From NCBI RefSeq assembly GCF_024494565.1, contig NZ_JANHDN010000006.1:1-64000 (forward strand): a stretch of 64,000 nucleotides of DNA, written 5' to 3'. Under the pieces are notes generated by a model. That model was not told the DNA's origin, did not search any database, and worked only from the letters and a program-made list of their open reading frames with translations. The position numbers and the translations under genes are program-made. Below, piece after piece: positions 7,902-15,380 of the stretch (position 1 is its first letter; every line of letters begins with the position of its first letter). Source of the stretch: Halorubrum rutilum. GTDB taxonomy: Archaea; Halobacteriota; Halobacteria; Halobacteriales; Haloferacaceae.

Positions 7902-9179
7902 ATGGCTTATGAACACAGTACGATGATGGAGACGACCCGCACCTACGTCGCCCGAATCACGAACCACCAACAGGTTCGTGGCGACCTCGACCAGTGCGGG
8001 TTCGCAGCATCCAAACTGTGGAACGTCGGACGCTACTACGCCCACCAGCGGTGGGACGAAGACGACGAGATACCCGACGAGGCCGAGTTGAAATCGGAGT
8101 TGAAAGACCACGAACGCTACAGTGACCTGCATTCGCAGTCAAGTCAGCGAGTTCTCGAAGAACTTGCTGAAGCGTTCACCGGCTGGTACAACTCCAACGA
8201 CGGCAACAATCCACCCGGCTACCGGAAACACGGCGACGACCACCCGCGCTCCACCGTCACGTGGAAGAAACGAGCAATCAAGCACGACGACAAACACGGC
8301 CAACTCCGCCTCTCGAAAGGTTTCAACCTGAAAGAATCGCGGTCTGACTTCATCCTCGCCGAATATGAAACCCGCCCCGACGTCGAAGTCGAAAACATCC
8401 AGCAGGTGCGTGCCGTCTGGAACGGTGACGAGTGGGAACTCCACCTCGTCTGCAAAAAAGAGATTTCAGTCGAAGATGCACCGGGTGACAACACGGCGGG
8501 GATCGATCTCGGAATCAGCAACTACCTCGCCATCGACTACGAAGACGGCCCCTCGGAGCTGTATCCGGGGAACGTGCTGAAAGAGGACAAACACTACTTC
8601 ACCCGCGAGGAGTACCAGACCGAGGGCGAGAATGGCCTGTCACGGCGTGCACGGAAGGCCCGACAGAAACTCTCCCGACGCAAGGACCACTTCCTCCACA
8701 CCCTCTCGAAGCACATCGTCCAGCGGTGTGTGGAAGAAGGCGTGGAGAAGATAGCGGTTGGCGACCTCAGCGACATCCGCGAAGACGAGAACGGTGACTC
8801 GCGGAACTGGGGTGCGTCGGGGAACAAGAAACTCCACGGCTGGGAGTGTGACCGGTTCACTCGCTTGCTCGAATACAAGGCAGAGGAACACGGCATCATC
8901 GTCGATCGTGTGGACGAGGAGAACACGAGTAAGACGTGTTCGTGTTGCGGGCAGATTCGTGACTCGAATCGCGTGGAACGCGGTCTGTACGTCTGTTCGT
9001 CATGCGGGACGACGATGAACGCGGACGTGAACGGTGCGGTGAACATCCGCCGAAGGATAACTCAGAGTCCCCCGACGGGGGATATGAGTAACGGCTGGTT
9101 GGCACAGCCCGGAGTCTTCCTGTTCGACCGCGAGAGCGGGTCGTTCAACACGAGAGAACAGGGAGACTGCAAACCATAA
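7902..9179 (+). CDS. tnpB: TnpB RNA-guided nuclease-like protein (IS605 OrfB)
   Basis: A 425-residue TnpB. TnpB proteins are RNA-guided endonucleases ancestral to Cas12, directed by an omega RNA from the element's right end. Visible motifs: RuvC-I aspartate in GIDLGISN (D202), a zinc ribbon CSCCG (C346, C349) and CSSCG (C365, C368), and the RuvC-III aspartate in NADVNGAVNI (D375). The RuvC-II position, usually V-E-D-L, reads VGDLSDIRED, so the canonical glutamate is glycine (G287) and a glutamate occurs seven residues later (E294). This may be the shifted-glutamate arrangement reported for some TnpB clades, not a dead enzyme. The start could also be ATG 7923 (METTRTY). The C-terminal tail after residue 385 is long and probably overlaps the omega RNA. 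Confidence 0.9.
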   Translation: MAYEHSTMMETTRTYVARITNHQQVRGDLDQCGFAASKLWNVGRYYAHQRWDEDDEIPDEAELKSELKDHERYSDLHSQSSQRVLEELAEAFTGWYNSNDGNNPPGYRKHGDDHPRSTVTWKKRAIKHDDKHGQLRLSKGFNLKESRSDFILAEYETRPDVEVENIQQVRAVWNGDEWELHLVCKKEISVEDAPGDNTAGIDLGISNYLAIDYEDGPSELYPGNVLKEDKHYFTREEYQTEGENGLSRRARKARQKLSRRKDHFLHTLSKHIVQRCVEEGVEKIAVGDLSDIREDENGDSRNWGASGNKKLHGWECDRFTRLLEYKAEEHGIIVDRVDEENTSKTCSCCGQIRDSNRVERGLYVCSSCGTTMNADVNGAVNIRRRITQSPPTGDMSNGWLAQPGVFLFDRESGSFNTREQGDCKP

Positions 9180-9228
9180 TATCCCAACGCTCGGGATTCC
9201 TCCGGCTTCAGCCGGAGGAGGATGTCAA
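9060..9228 (+). ncRNA. Predicted omega RNA (reRNA) of the tnpB element
   Basis: In characterised IS200/IS605 elements the guide RNA scaffold spans the 3' end of tnpB and the right end, and the guide is the flanking DNA. Here the last tnpB codons run into tcgggattcc and the stable stem CCTCCGGC/GCCGGAGG (9199-9218). The predicted guide would be the DNA after about 9228 (tcgtactctttagtcc). The boundaries are inferred from the family, not measured. Confidence 0.4.
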
Positions 9229-9263
9229 TCGTACTCTTTAGTCCGTGACGATGCGATATCTTA

Positions 9264-9304
9264 TTAACCAACAAATCCATGCTAGTTCGGACACTGTTGG
9301 TTAA
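9264..9304. promoter_or_regulatory. Palindromic site TTAACCAACA / TGTTGGTTAA, copy 2
   Basis: Ten-base perfect arms (9264-9273, 9295-9304) with a 21-base spacer again containing GCTAGTT. This matches the site at 7709-7750 in arms, spacer motif and near-identical spacing. It ends 17 bases before the ATG of the gene at 9322 and probably overlaps its promoter. The two copies flank the tnpB element. Confidence 0.5.
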
Positions 9305-9321
9305 CACGAGGCTGACCCCAA

Positions 9322-9645
9322 ATGACTCCCAAACCACCGACACCGCCGGCAGATCTCTCGACGGAGATGGTTGACACCCTCAACAGCTACTCGCCTGAAC
9401 AGCTCCGGTACGTCGCCCGCTATGCCGAGGCGTTAGCAGCGCACAAAGCTCGCGGCGGCCGTCCCGATGAAGAATCAACTGCCGACGAGAACGATGCCCA
9501 ATCTGATGATCTTCCAGACGAAGTTCCGTCGAAAGCGACGATCACGATCAAGGAGATCAATGACAACCGCTACTACTACTGGCAGTGGAGGGATGGTGAC
9601 AAAGTGAGGTCAAAGTACAAAGCTCCAGTAAGTCCCGATGACTGA
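9322..9645 (+). CDS. Small haloarchaeal protein, DUF6788-like C-terminus
   Basis: A 107-residue soluble acidic protein. The N-terminal part has a helix (PEQLRYVARYAEALAAHKA) and a disordered acidic linker. The C-terminus ITIKEINDNRYYYWQWRDG followed by KVRSKYKAPV is the pattern of small domains seen beside mobile elements and recombinases in archaea and bacteria (the K-x-I-N-x-x-Y-Y-Y-x-x-W-R-D/E-G-x-K motif of DUF6788-type proteins). Function is unknown. Palindrome copy 2 sits immediately upstream and may be its operator. Confidence 0.65.
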   Translation: MTPKPPTPPADLSTEMVDTLNSYSPEQLRYVARYAEALAAHKARGGRPDEESTADENDAQSDDLPDEVPSKATITIKEINDNRYYYWQWRDGDKVRSKYKAPVSPDD

Positions 9646-9819
9646 CATCCTCTCCCGGCCAAAGCGCGGGTACTCTTCTCGTTGGCTCTGTTGGCATCCT
9701 ATCCTTCAGACATTTCTCCCGTGAAACAACCGGTCGCTGAAAGGTGCTTGAGACACGCTGTTTCCACACGGGGTTTGACGGCAAAATACACATATCTAAT
9801 GATCACCTATCGCGTTCGT

Positions 9820-10371
9820 ATGTCAGAGCCGTGGGAACGGAAGGGTGTCGTAGAGACATACACCGGCGGCGGATTCGATCTGTACGCACCGGACCCTACT
9901 GATGTTCAGTTAGAAGATATCGCCGCCGGATTGGCCCATACCTGCCGGTTTGGCGGTCACTGTCGTGACTTTTACAGCGTGGCTCACCATTCGCTTCACG
10001 TGAGTTCCGAACTTTCGGACGCGACTCCTCGTCTTCAATTACTCGGACTGCTACACGACGCCGGTGAGGCGTATCTGGGCGATATTCCTCGTCCGTTGAA
10101 AGTCGAACATGACGTGTTCGAACGGATCGAATCTGAGATTCTAGATGCCGTGTGGACGTCGCTCGACATCGCTCCGCCGACTGAGGAGGAGTGGGAACAA
10201 GTTATGGCCGCCGATGACCGCCTTCTCGCGTACGAAGCCACTCACCTTCTTCGAGGCGGGGAATGGGCCGATAATCCACCGGATCGGACGTACGAGTTAC
10301 AATCGAACCATACCAACGAGATTCGAGAACAGTACACCTCCCGAGCCGATTCACTGCTGGATCTGGTCTAG
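9820..10371 (+). CDS. HD-domain phosphohydrolase (YfbR-like)
   Basis: A 183-residue predicted metal-dependent phosphohydrolase. The HD-fold signature is complete: an upstream histidine (near 53), VAHHSLHV, LLHDAGEAYLGDIPRP (H and D ligands plus the extended E-A-Y-L-G-D-I-P-R-P motif of YfbR/5'-nucleotidase-type proteins) and a later aspartate in MAADDRLLAYEA. The GGGFDLYAPDP opening is typical of this subgroup, which hydrolyses deoxynucleoside monophosphates or related nucleotides; the substrate here is inferred. The frame is open upstream to 9682, but a TATA-like aaaatacacata about 30 bases before ATG 9820 supports this start. Confidence 0.85.
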   Translation: MSEPWERKGVVETYTGGGFDLYAPDPTDVQLEDIAAGLAHTCRFGGHCRDFYSVAHHSLHVSSELSDATPRLQLLGLLHDAGEAYLGDIPRPLKVEHDVFERIESEILDAVWTSLDIAPPTEEEWEQVMAADDRLLAYEATHLLRGGEWADNPPDRTYELQSNHTNEIREQYTSRADSLLDLV

Positions 10372-10433
10372 CGACGCTCTCAGCAGTCTGACCGATAGAT
10401 GAGTTAACCACACTGAGCGGTCCATGAGTCTCT

Positions 10434-10489
10434 TGTATAGACCAGAACCCAGTTCGGATATAGCACTGTCTGAGGATTTCATCAAAGCC
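10434..10489 (+). repeat. 56-bp dispersed direct repeat, copy A
   Basis: Starts TGTATAGACCAGAACCCAGT and continues through TTCGGATATA and CACTGTCTGAGGATTTCA. Copy B at 20646-20701 is identical at 53 of 56 positions by hand alignment and in the same orientation. Neither copy lies in a gene. It is probably the end of an IS or MITE, or a recombination scar. Confidence 0.7.
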
Positions 10490-10634
10490 AATGACGTTGT
10501 AGTGAGCGCCCGCAGATTGGGATGACAGACAGCACGCAGTGTAAATGAGGACACTACTGGCAGTCGGGTTGGTAAGGGGAAAGACCCGGTTCTACCGGTC
10601 GGTGGACGTTGAAGCAAACCACCGCTGCGAGCGA

Positions 10635-11321
10635 TCACTCCGCCCCGACGAGGAACTGTCGCAGCACGCGCGCAGTGCCCCGTCGGATCGTTTCACTGGC
10701 CGTCGATTTGTCGATATTGAGCCCAGCGGCGACCTCCGCTAGTGTGCAGTCTCGTGGTACCTCGAAGTACCCACGACTAAGTGCGACGGTCATACACTCA
10801 CGCTGTCGAGAAGTAAGAATCGGGTCCTCATCCTCGGTATGCACCACTGAGAGAAGCTGATAGTGCTGTTTGGTCTCATTGAGCGCCTCGCAGAAAGCTT
10901 CGAACTGCTCACGGCTCGTTGTCAGGTCGAACTCCATCGTGCCATTCTCGACGACGACCGGAAATTCCGGTGGTAATGATGATTGCCACAAGAACTCATA
11001 CAATCCCTGATCAGCCACCTTGTACTGGCCAACAGCGCGGGTCTCGTCCTGATGGACTGGCTCATAGGCGGTGATATCCGGGTGGTCTCTGATCGCAGTG
11101 ACGACCGTCTCGGCATCCGCCGCTTGGACTTCACCCAGCTCCAAGGCGTGATCGTCTTTCGGAACCCCGGTAAGCAAGCGGAACGTCGCTTCTGAGAAGG
11201 CCGACGACAGCTCGTTGACCCATAGGTCCTCCCGCAGCGGCATACGAAACCGAGCGCGGATCATCCACGTCGCCCCCTCTGTGCGTGTCGACGTTGGAAC
11301 CGTTTCATCGGTGTTCAGCAT
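10635..11321 (-). CDS. Bat-like HTH_10 transcriptional regulator
   Basis: A 228-residue regulator of the haloarchaeal bacterio-opsin-activator-like family. The N-terminal two thirds is a sensory-type alpha/beta domain (ATWMIRARFRMPL onward). The C-terminal HTH_10 domain (about 170-225) reads LTSRQRECMTVALSRGYFEV and then a helix-turn-helix with LAEVAAGLNIDKSTASETIR. The frame is open upstream to 11468, but the extension is low-complexity and overlaps the neighbouring membrane protein gene; ATG 11321 (MLNTDETV) is the likely start. It overlaps no operon partner and probably controls nearby genes such as the membrane protein or P450. A paralogue is at 17.4 kb. Confidence 0.85.
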   Translation of the reverse strand: MLNTDETVPTSTRTEGATWMIRARFRMPLREDLWVNELSSAFSEATFRLLTGVPKDDHALELGEVQAADAETVVTAIRDHPDITAYEPVHQDETRAVGQYKVADQGLYEFLWQSSLPPEFPVVVENGTMEFDLTTSREQFEAFCEALNETKQHYQLLSVVHTEDEDPILTSRQRECMTVALSRGYFEVPRDCTLAEVAAGLNIDKSTASETIRRGTARVLRQFLVGAE

Positions 11322-11406
11322 CGTATTGAAATCAATAAAAACGTCGGGTAGCAATGTATGAGCGGTGTTTTCGCATTCCGGGTTTGTGTCGAGATCGGGA
11401 GTGGGA

Positions 11407-11883
11407 TTATCCCTCGGCTGACCGTTGCTTCCCCTTTCGCCGACCGAGTGCGATCGCGTACACAGCACTGAGCGACACAGCTGCGATCAGACCGATCAGA
11501 ATGACGAACGCGAAGTAGCCAAGTATCGGATTGGAGTACGGGAGAATCACGTCACTCGGGGGCTCGACCGCCCACGGACTAACGTGAAAGTACGCTAGCA
11601 TGAACGCGCTGAGCGTGAACACGCCAGCCCAATATCGAGTCCCAACGCGATCAGTTAGCGTGAGATAGAGCCCGACAGCGACGAGAGGGTAGATTGCCAG
11701 ACTATACGTGAACGGATTCACGTGGTGAGCAATCGGCCACCCGACGTGGTTTCCGCGAATGATGTGGTCAATATGGTGGGCGGCACCCAGCGTGGTCGTG
11801 ATGGCCAACAGCAGGTACAGTACCCGTGACGCGTTGCAGTCGGCGTTTGATACCTCGATGGAAAGGCTGTCTTCGAACGTCAT
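11407..11883 (-). CDS. Haloarchaeal multi-pass membrane protein
   Basis: A 158-residue protein with four hydrophobic helices (about 18-38, 60-80, 88-105 and 122-148). Conserved-looking histidines in AAHHIDHIIRG and AHHVNPF near the first loop resemble metal- or haem-binding membrane proteins, but no family was recognised. A TATA-like gatatattc lies about 25 bases before ATG 11883, and the palindrome CAACATGTTG at 11922-11931 lies directly upstream of it, suggesting regulated transcription. The open frame upstream of 11883 contains the promoter and is not coding. Confidence 0.65.
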   Translation of the reverse strand: MTFEDSLSIEVSNADCNASRVLYLLLAITTTLGAAHHIDHIIRGNHVGWPIAHHVNPFTYSLAIYPLVAVGLYLTLTDRVGTRYWAGVFTLSAFMLAYFHVSPWAVEPPSDVILPYSNPILGYFAFVILIGLIAAVSLSAVYAIALGRRKGKQRSAEG

Positions 11884-11921
11884 ATGAGATTGATGTTCGA
11901 ATATATCAATCAACTTTTGAC

Positions 11922-11931
11922 CAACATGTTG
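11922..11931. promoter_or_regulatory. CAACATGTTG palindrome upstream of TATA box
   Basis: A ten-base perfect palindrome lying about 12-20 bases upstream of the TATA element of the 11883 minus-strand gene, in the BRE or activator position. The same core, extended to GCCCAACATGTTGGGC, recurs at 14755-14770. Confidence 0.45.
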
Positions 11932-12130
11932 AGGTTGTGAGTTAGAGTATGTCGGGCATGGCAATCCGGCCGGTGGATCGGAATTGGTTGTTTCGAAAGG
12001 ACCAGTTCTTACTGACTCCACAGGTCCGTCCGAGTACTCCGGCTTAGTGACCCTCTCCAATAGCGTGGTTAAGTCGCTGTTTGACCCTCCACGAGAGATT
12101 TACCCGATGGCTCACTTGGATCAGTCGATC

Positions 12131-13039
12131 ATGAACCGGCGGACATTCGTGACGGGAACGGCGCTCGCAGTTCCCAGTGGATTCGCTGGCTGTATTGAAG
12201 AAACGTTTAGCACTGATGACACCCGCCCGGACCCGGGTGACATCTCCGTCGACGGGCGACTACACAACGAGACGGATGATCCTCACGTGTTCGAAGTGAA
12301 GGCGGAAACCGACGACGGATACGACCTCGTCAGTGACTCTTTTGAGGTCCCCGGCGGTGGGACGGAAACGATTCCGGGGATCGGAGTTCCGGGGGCCACC
12401 CACACGTTCACTATAGCCGTTAACGAGACGGAACGCTCCGAGACGCTCACGCTTGATATCGAACCGGCGGACCACGTCGTGGATGGCTACGTTGATATCC
12501 GATACGGGACAACCGGTGAGATCGAACTATCGGTCACGCCACGAAGCGAGTCCACAGATCCTGATTCGGTCCCGAACCTGAGCGGATACACCGTGAGTGA
12601 CGTCGCTATCACGCCGAATGTGGAGCGGGAATCAGATCAGGACTCATGGGGGATTTTTGTTGCCAGTCGGAGTGTCGCCGCCGAGTACTTCGATATCGAT
12701 GATAATAGATCCGGCGAAGTAGGGGGGTTTGTCGCCGAGACGGCCTTTGAGGACGGCGAGCGCCTCGTGTACGTACAGGCATATGCGCCACAGACGTGTT
12801 ATGAGCTGGTACTAGGAGACGAACCGTCCATCGACGCGAATGGGCTGCCGGTTGTCGATACGGAGTTAACCCGAACGAAACCGATCGGTGAACCATGCGA
12901 AGATGCTATCACGCCTGTTGATCTATTGGTGCGGCTTTCGTTCGATCCCGATGGCCCACCGGCTGATGTCATCGTTATTCAGATCGCTGATTCGGCCGGG
13001 ACGGAGCAGGAAGGCTTCCAACTCGAGGCCGAACAGTGA
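12131..13039 (+). CDS. Predicted Tat-exported lipoprotein
   Basis: A 302-residue secreted protein. It opens MNRRTFVTGTALAVPSGFAG followed by cysteine: twin arginine, hydrophobic stretch and lipobox G-F-A-G-C, the usual haloarchaeal Tat lipoprotein signal, so it should be anchored on the outer face of the membrane. The body has two beta-rich regions: one with Ig/transthyretin-like H-N-E-T-D-D-P-H-V-F-E-V features (about 40-145), then a segment with Y-V-Q-A-Y-A-P-Q-T-C. Function is unknown. ATG 12107 is an alternative start eight residues upstream; 12131 puts the twin arginine at the N-terminus. It is divergent from the 11883 gene. Confidence 0.75.
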   Translation: MNRRTFVTGTALAVPSGFAGCIEETFSTDDTRPDPGDISVDGRLHNETDDPHVFEVKAETDDGYDLVSDSFEVPGGGTETIPGIGVPGATHTFTIAVNETERSETLTLDIEPADHVVDGYVDIRYGTTGEIELSVTPRSESTDPDSVPNLSGYTVSDVAITPNVERESDQDSWGIFVASRSVAAEYFDIDDNRSGEVGGFVAETAFEDGERLVYVQAYAPQTCYELVLGDEPSIDANGLPVVDTELTRTKPIGEPCEDAITPVDLLVRLSFDPDGPPADVIVIQIADSAGTEQEGFQLEAEQ

Positions 13040-13299
13040 CCACCGGGCACCGGTTGAATTAGGTATCAATGTGACCGATGACTCTCTGTCTGAAGATAGA
13101 CTCGGGACGCAAAGGATATCGACTAGCTGGTTCCGAACTCACCAACCTATTAGGGAAAATTTCAACGTGGTCTCGGTGGCAGGACAGCGTGTACTGTCAC
13201 CCCGACCACCGTTCGTGATAGAACCAGTCGGACAACATCGTCACGAAAGCATCTGGGAGCCCGAAAAAAGGAAATCTCAAACACACAGCACACACGGCA

Positions 13300-14670
13300 A
13301 TGACAGACAATTCGACGAACGACACCGAGCAGCAGAGAACCCTCCCCCCGAAGCGGTCGGGCGTTCCGTTTTTGGGAAGTGCAGTCTCGTTTGCGCGTGA
13401 CCCGTATACGTTCTATGAGGACCTCGCAACGCGGGGCGACATTGTACGGTTCTCGATGGGGAGTACAGAACTGGCAGCCGTGTTTCATCCGTCCGATATC
13501 AAGCAGGTATTGGTAGAGGAAGTCGAGAGATACCGAAAGCCAGCTGACGCCAGAGGCGTTGATATCCTCTCTGAAGGGTTGTTACTGAGCGATGGCGAGC
13601 GGTGGCGACAGCAGCGGAAACGACTTCAGCCACTGTTCTATCAGGACCGCATCGAGGCCTACGCCGAGACGATGGGAACGTACGCGGCTGCCTCTGCAGA
13701 CGAGTGGGCAGCGTCTGACGGGGCGGTGGACCTGACCGAGGTAACTTCAGCGTATACGCTTCGAGTGCTCGGGAAAACGTTGTTTGGCATCGAAGCTGAG
13801 AAGCATCGTCAAGCGATACGCGCAGGAGCCGAAGCGATCCGTGAGCGGAGTAGTGAAAGCCCAGTCGCCGTCGACGTTCCGAAGTGGGTCCCCACGCCTA
13901 GCAACCGTCGGTACCAACGAGGTATCGCTGAACTTGAAACTGTGATCAATGATCTTCTCGCGGACCGCTCCGCCGATACAGATGGGAATGACCTCTTGTC
14001 ACTACTCATCGCGGCGACGGACGACGATGGGAACGGCCCCACGGCGGGTGAGATTCGCAGCCAGCTTGCGACATTCCTGTTTGCCGGTCATGAGACCAGT
14101 GCGAGTGCGTTGACGTGGGCGCTATACGAACTCGGGCGGAGTCCTGACGTGGCCGACCGGCTCAGGAATGAGGTTGACGAGGTTGTCGACGGTCCTTACG
14201 CGAGAGTTCCGGATCTGCCGGCGTTGGAGTACACCGAACAAGTGATTCAGGAGACATTACGTCGGTATCCGCCCGCAGCGGCGATCTTTCGAGAGACGGA
14301 CACCGGTGTTTCACTCGGTGGGTATCGGTTGCCAAAAGACACGTACATCGTCCTTCCACAATTTTACGTTCACACAGACGAGCGCTGGTGGGACGACCCA
14401 TTGGAGTTCGATCCATCGAGGTGGGACAGGATCTCAGATCCGCCGGGCAATCGTCCAGAGTATGCGTATTTCCCGTTCGGTGGTGGCCCTCGACATTGCA
14501 TCGGAATGCGGTTCGCACGGATGGAACTCAAACTGGCACTCGCAACGATCGCACGCCACTGTCACGTCGATCACCGGTATGAGACGATAGACGTTGATAT
14601 CGGGTCAACAGTGTCACCAGCCGAACCGATCGAGGTACGATTCGAACAGCGAGACACGACCGGAAAGTAA
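13300..14670 (+). CDS. Cytochrome P450
   Basis: A 456-residue haem monooxygenase. Diagnostic motifs are all present: I-helix AGHETS (262-267) for oxygen activation, K-helix ETLR (318-321), the meander around FDPSRW (370-375) and the haem loop [12 protein letters not shown] with axial ligand C400. The N-terminus has no membrane anchor, so it is soluble. Sequence style is close to fatty-acid-hydroxylating bacterial class P450s, but the substrate is not determined, and no ferredoxin or reductase gene is adjacent. Nearby are Bat-like regulators and the DoxX/membrane pair. A second, distinct P450 is at 33.9-35.2 kb. Confidence 0.93.
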   Translation: MTDNSTNDTEQQRTLPPKRSGVPFLGSAVSFARDPYTFYEDLATRGDIVRFSMGSTELAAVFHPSDIKQVLVEEVERYRKPADARGVDILSEGLLLSDGERWRQQRKRLQPLFYQDRIEAYAETMGTYAAASADEWAASDGAVDLTEVTSAYTLRVLGKTLFGIEAEKHRQAIRAGAEAIRERSSESPVAVDVPKWVPTPSNRRYQRGIAELETVINDLLADRSADTDGNDLLSLLIAATDDDGNGPTAGEIRSQLATFLFAGHETSASALTWALYELGRSPDVADRLRNEVDEVVDGPYARVPDLPALEYTEQVIQETLRRYPPAAAIFRETDTGVSLGGYRLPKDTYIVLPQFYVHTDERWWDDPLEFDPSRWDRISDPPGNRPEYAYFPFGGGPRHCIGMRFARMELKLALATIARHCHVDHRYETIDVDIGSTVSPAEPIEVRFEQRDTTGK

Positions 14671-14677
14671 CAATATC

Positions 14678-14705
14678 AAATGACGGCGTTGACTGTAAGT
14701 CATTT
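14678..14705 (+). terminator. Possible hairpin after P450 gene
   Basis: Inverted arms AAATGAC (14678-14684) and GTCATTT (14699-14705) begin eight bases after the P450 stop codon and are followed by tctctg. They could form a weak stem. Archaeal termination mostly uses T-tracts, so this is tentative. Confidence 0.25.
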
Positions 14706-14754
14706 CTCTGAATAACAGGTTATCCCTCCGTTCATACGTTATTTTCTCAATTTC

Positions 14755-14770
14755 GCCCAACATGTTGGGC
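14755..14770. promoter_or_regulatory. Perfect 16-bp palindrome GCCCAACATGTTGGGC
   Basis: A perfect 16-base inverted repeat in the gap between the P450 gene and the DoxX operon. It shares the core CAACATGTTG with the site at 11922-11931. It has the size and symmetry of a dimeric regulator's operator and lies about 40 bases before the first ATG of the short ORF at 14809. Confidence 0.5.
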
Positions 14771-14808
14771 AAATTCTCATCACGCTTTCCGGCACACTAC
14801 GGACTGCG

Positions 14809-14940
14809 ATGTCACTGAGACAGCAGTTGTCGACGCAAAGCGAACAACGAACGACTGTACTAGTCGTCGCCCGTGCAGACCATCTACGTGAGGCTAACCG
14901 GGAGCAGGTATGTGCACGGTCCACGGAGGGTCACCAATGA
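14809..14940 (+). CDS. Possible 43-residue leader ORF of the DoxX operon
   Basis: ATG at 14809 opens a 43-codon frame (MSLRQQLSTQSEQRTTVLVV...) whose TGA overlaps the DoxX ATG (ATGA), the arrangement of translationally coupled genes in this genome. It has no recognised domain. It is supported only by the overlap and by its position downstream of the palindrome; it may equally be chance. Confidence 0.25.
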   Translation: MSLRQQLSTQSEQRTTVLVVARADHLREANREQVCARSTEGHQ

Positions 14941-15380
14941 GATCCGTGAACGCTCTCGATAAGCGGTTCCGGCGGCTCCTGCCGGTCATTTTACGCGTGC
15001 TCGCCGTCACGATAACGCTGTATCCGGCCGTCCGGAAGTTCTCCGAGTACTCGTACCGTGTGACTCAATTCGAGGCGTACGGGATCCCCCTGCCCGGACT
15101 CGCCGTTCTGGTGACGGGCGTCGTTGAATTCGTCGCCATCGTTTTGATCGGGTTCGGAGTCGGCGGTCGAATTGGGGGGAGCGCCCTTGCATTCGGCATG
15201 ATCGTTGCCATCGTCGCTGCGGGGCCGAATCCGTTTAGCGTACTGGTGCTGTTCGCGTCGCTCGGAATCGTGCTGCTCGGAACGGGGCCCTACTCCTACT
15301 GGGACCCCACCGTCGGCGAATTACTCGCCGGTCTGACAACTGGCTTACCCACCGCAACTGTCGGGAGTGATAGTAAATGA
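14937..15380 (+). CDS. DoxX-like membrane protein
   Basis: A 147-residue protein with four transmembrane helices in DoxX-family order: the first helix ends in LYPAVRKFSEYSYRV, a loop contains the short G-I-P-L-P-G-L motif, and helices two and three are glycine-rich. DoxX-like proteins are small quinone- or thiol-redox-related membrane proteins of mostly unknown role. The start is fixed by a clear Shine-Dalgarno GGAGGG (14925-14930) six bases before ATG 14937; an ATG at 14910 would place this site inside the gene. Its stop overlaps the next gene's ATG, so the two form an operon. Confidence 0.78.
   Translation: MRSVNALDKRFRRLLPVILRVLAVTITLYPAVRKFSEYSYRVTQFEAYGIPLPGLAVLVTGVVEFVAIVLIGFGVGGRIGGSALAFGMIVAIVAAGPNPFSVLVLFASLGIVLLGTGPYSYWDPTVGELLAGLTTGLPTATVGSDSK

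Larger units (their letters stand above)
7790..9230 (+). mobile_element. IS200/IS605-group element with tnpB only (IS1341-like)
   Basis: The left end carries the short hairpin gcgccttt-aggcgc (7793-7806) followed by gggatgaatcc, typical of halophilic IS605 left ends. The right end carries a perfect stem CCTCCGGC-ttca-GCCGGAGG at 9199-9218 followed by aggatgtcaa. No tnpA is present, so transposition would need a Y1 transposase in trans, for example the one at 44.7-45.1 kb. Such elements make no target duplication, so exact borders are estimated from the hairpins. Confidence 0.75.

Noticed and set aside
7149..8132. 327-codon minus-strand frame spanning the small gene and the tnpB element
   Set aside because: Only the last 157 codons are coding. 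The first part crosses the IS left end and is antisense to tnpB; a TATA box supports the start at 7622.
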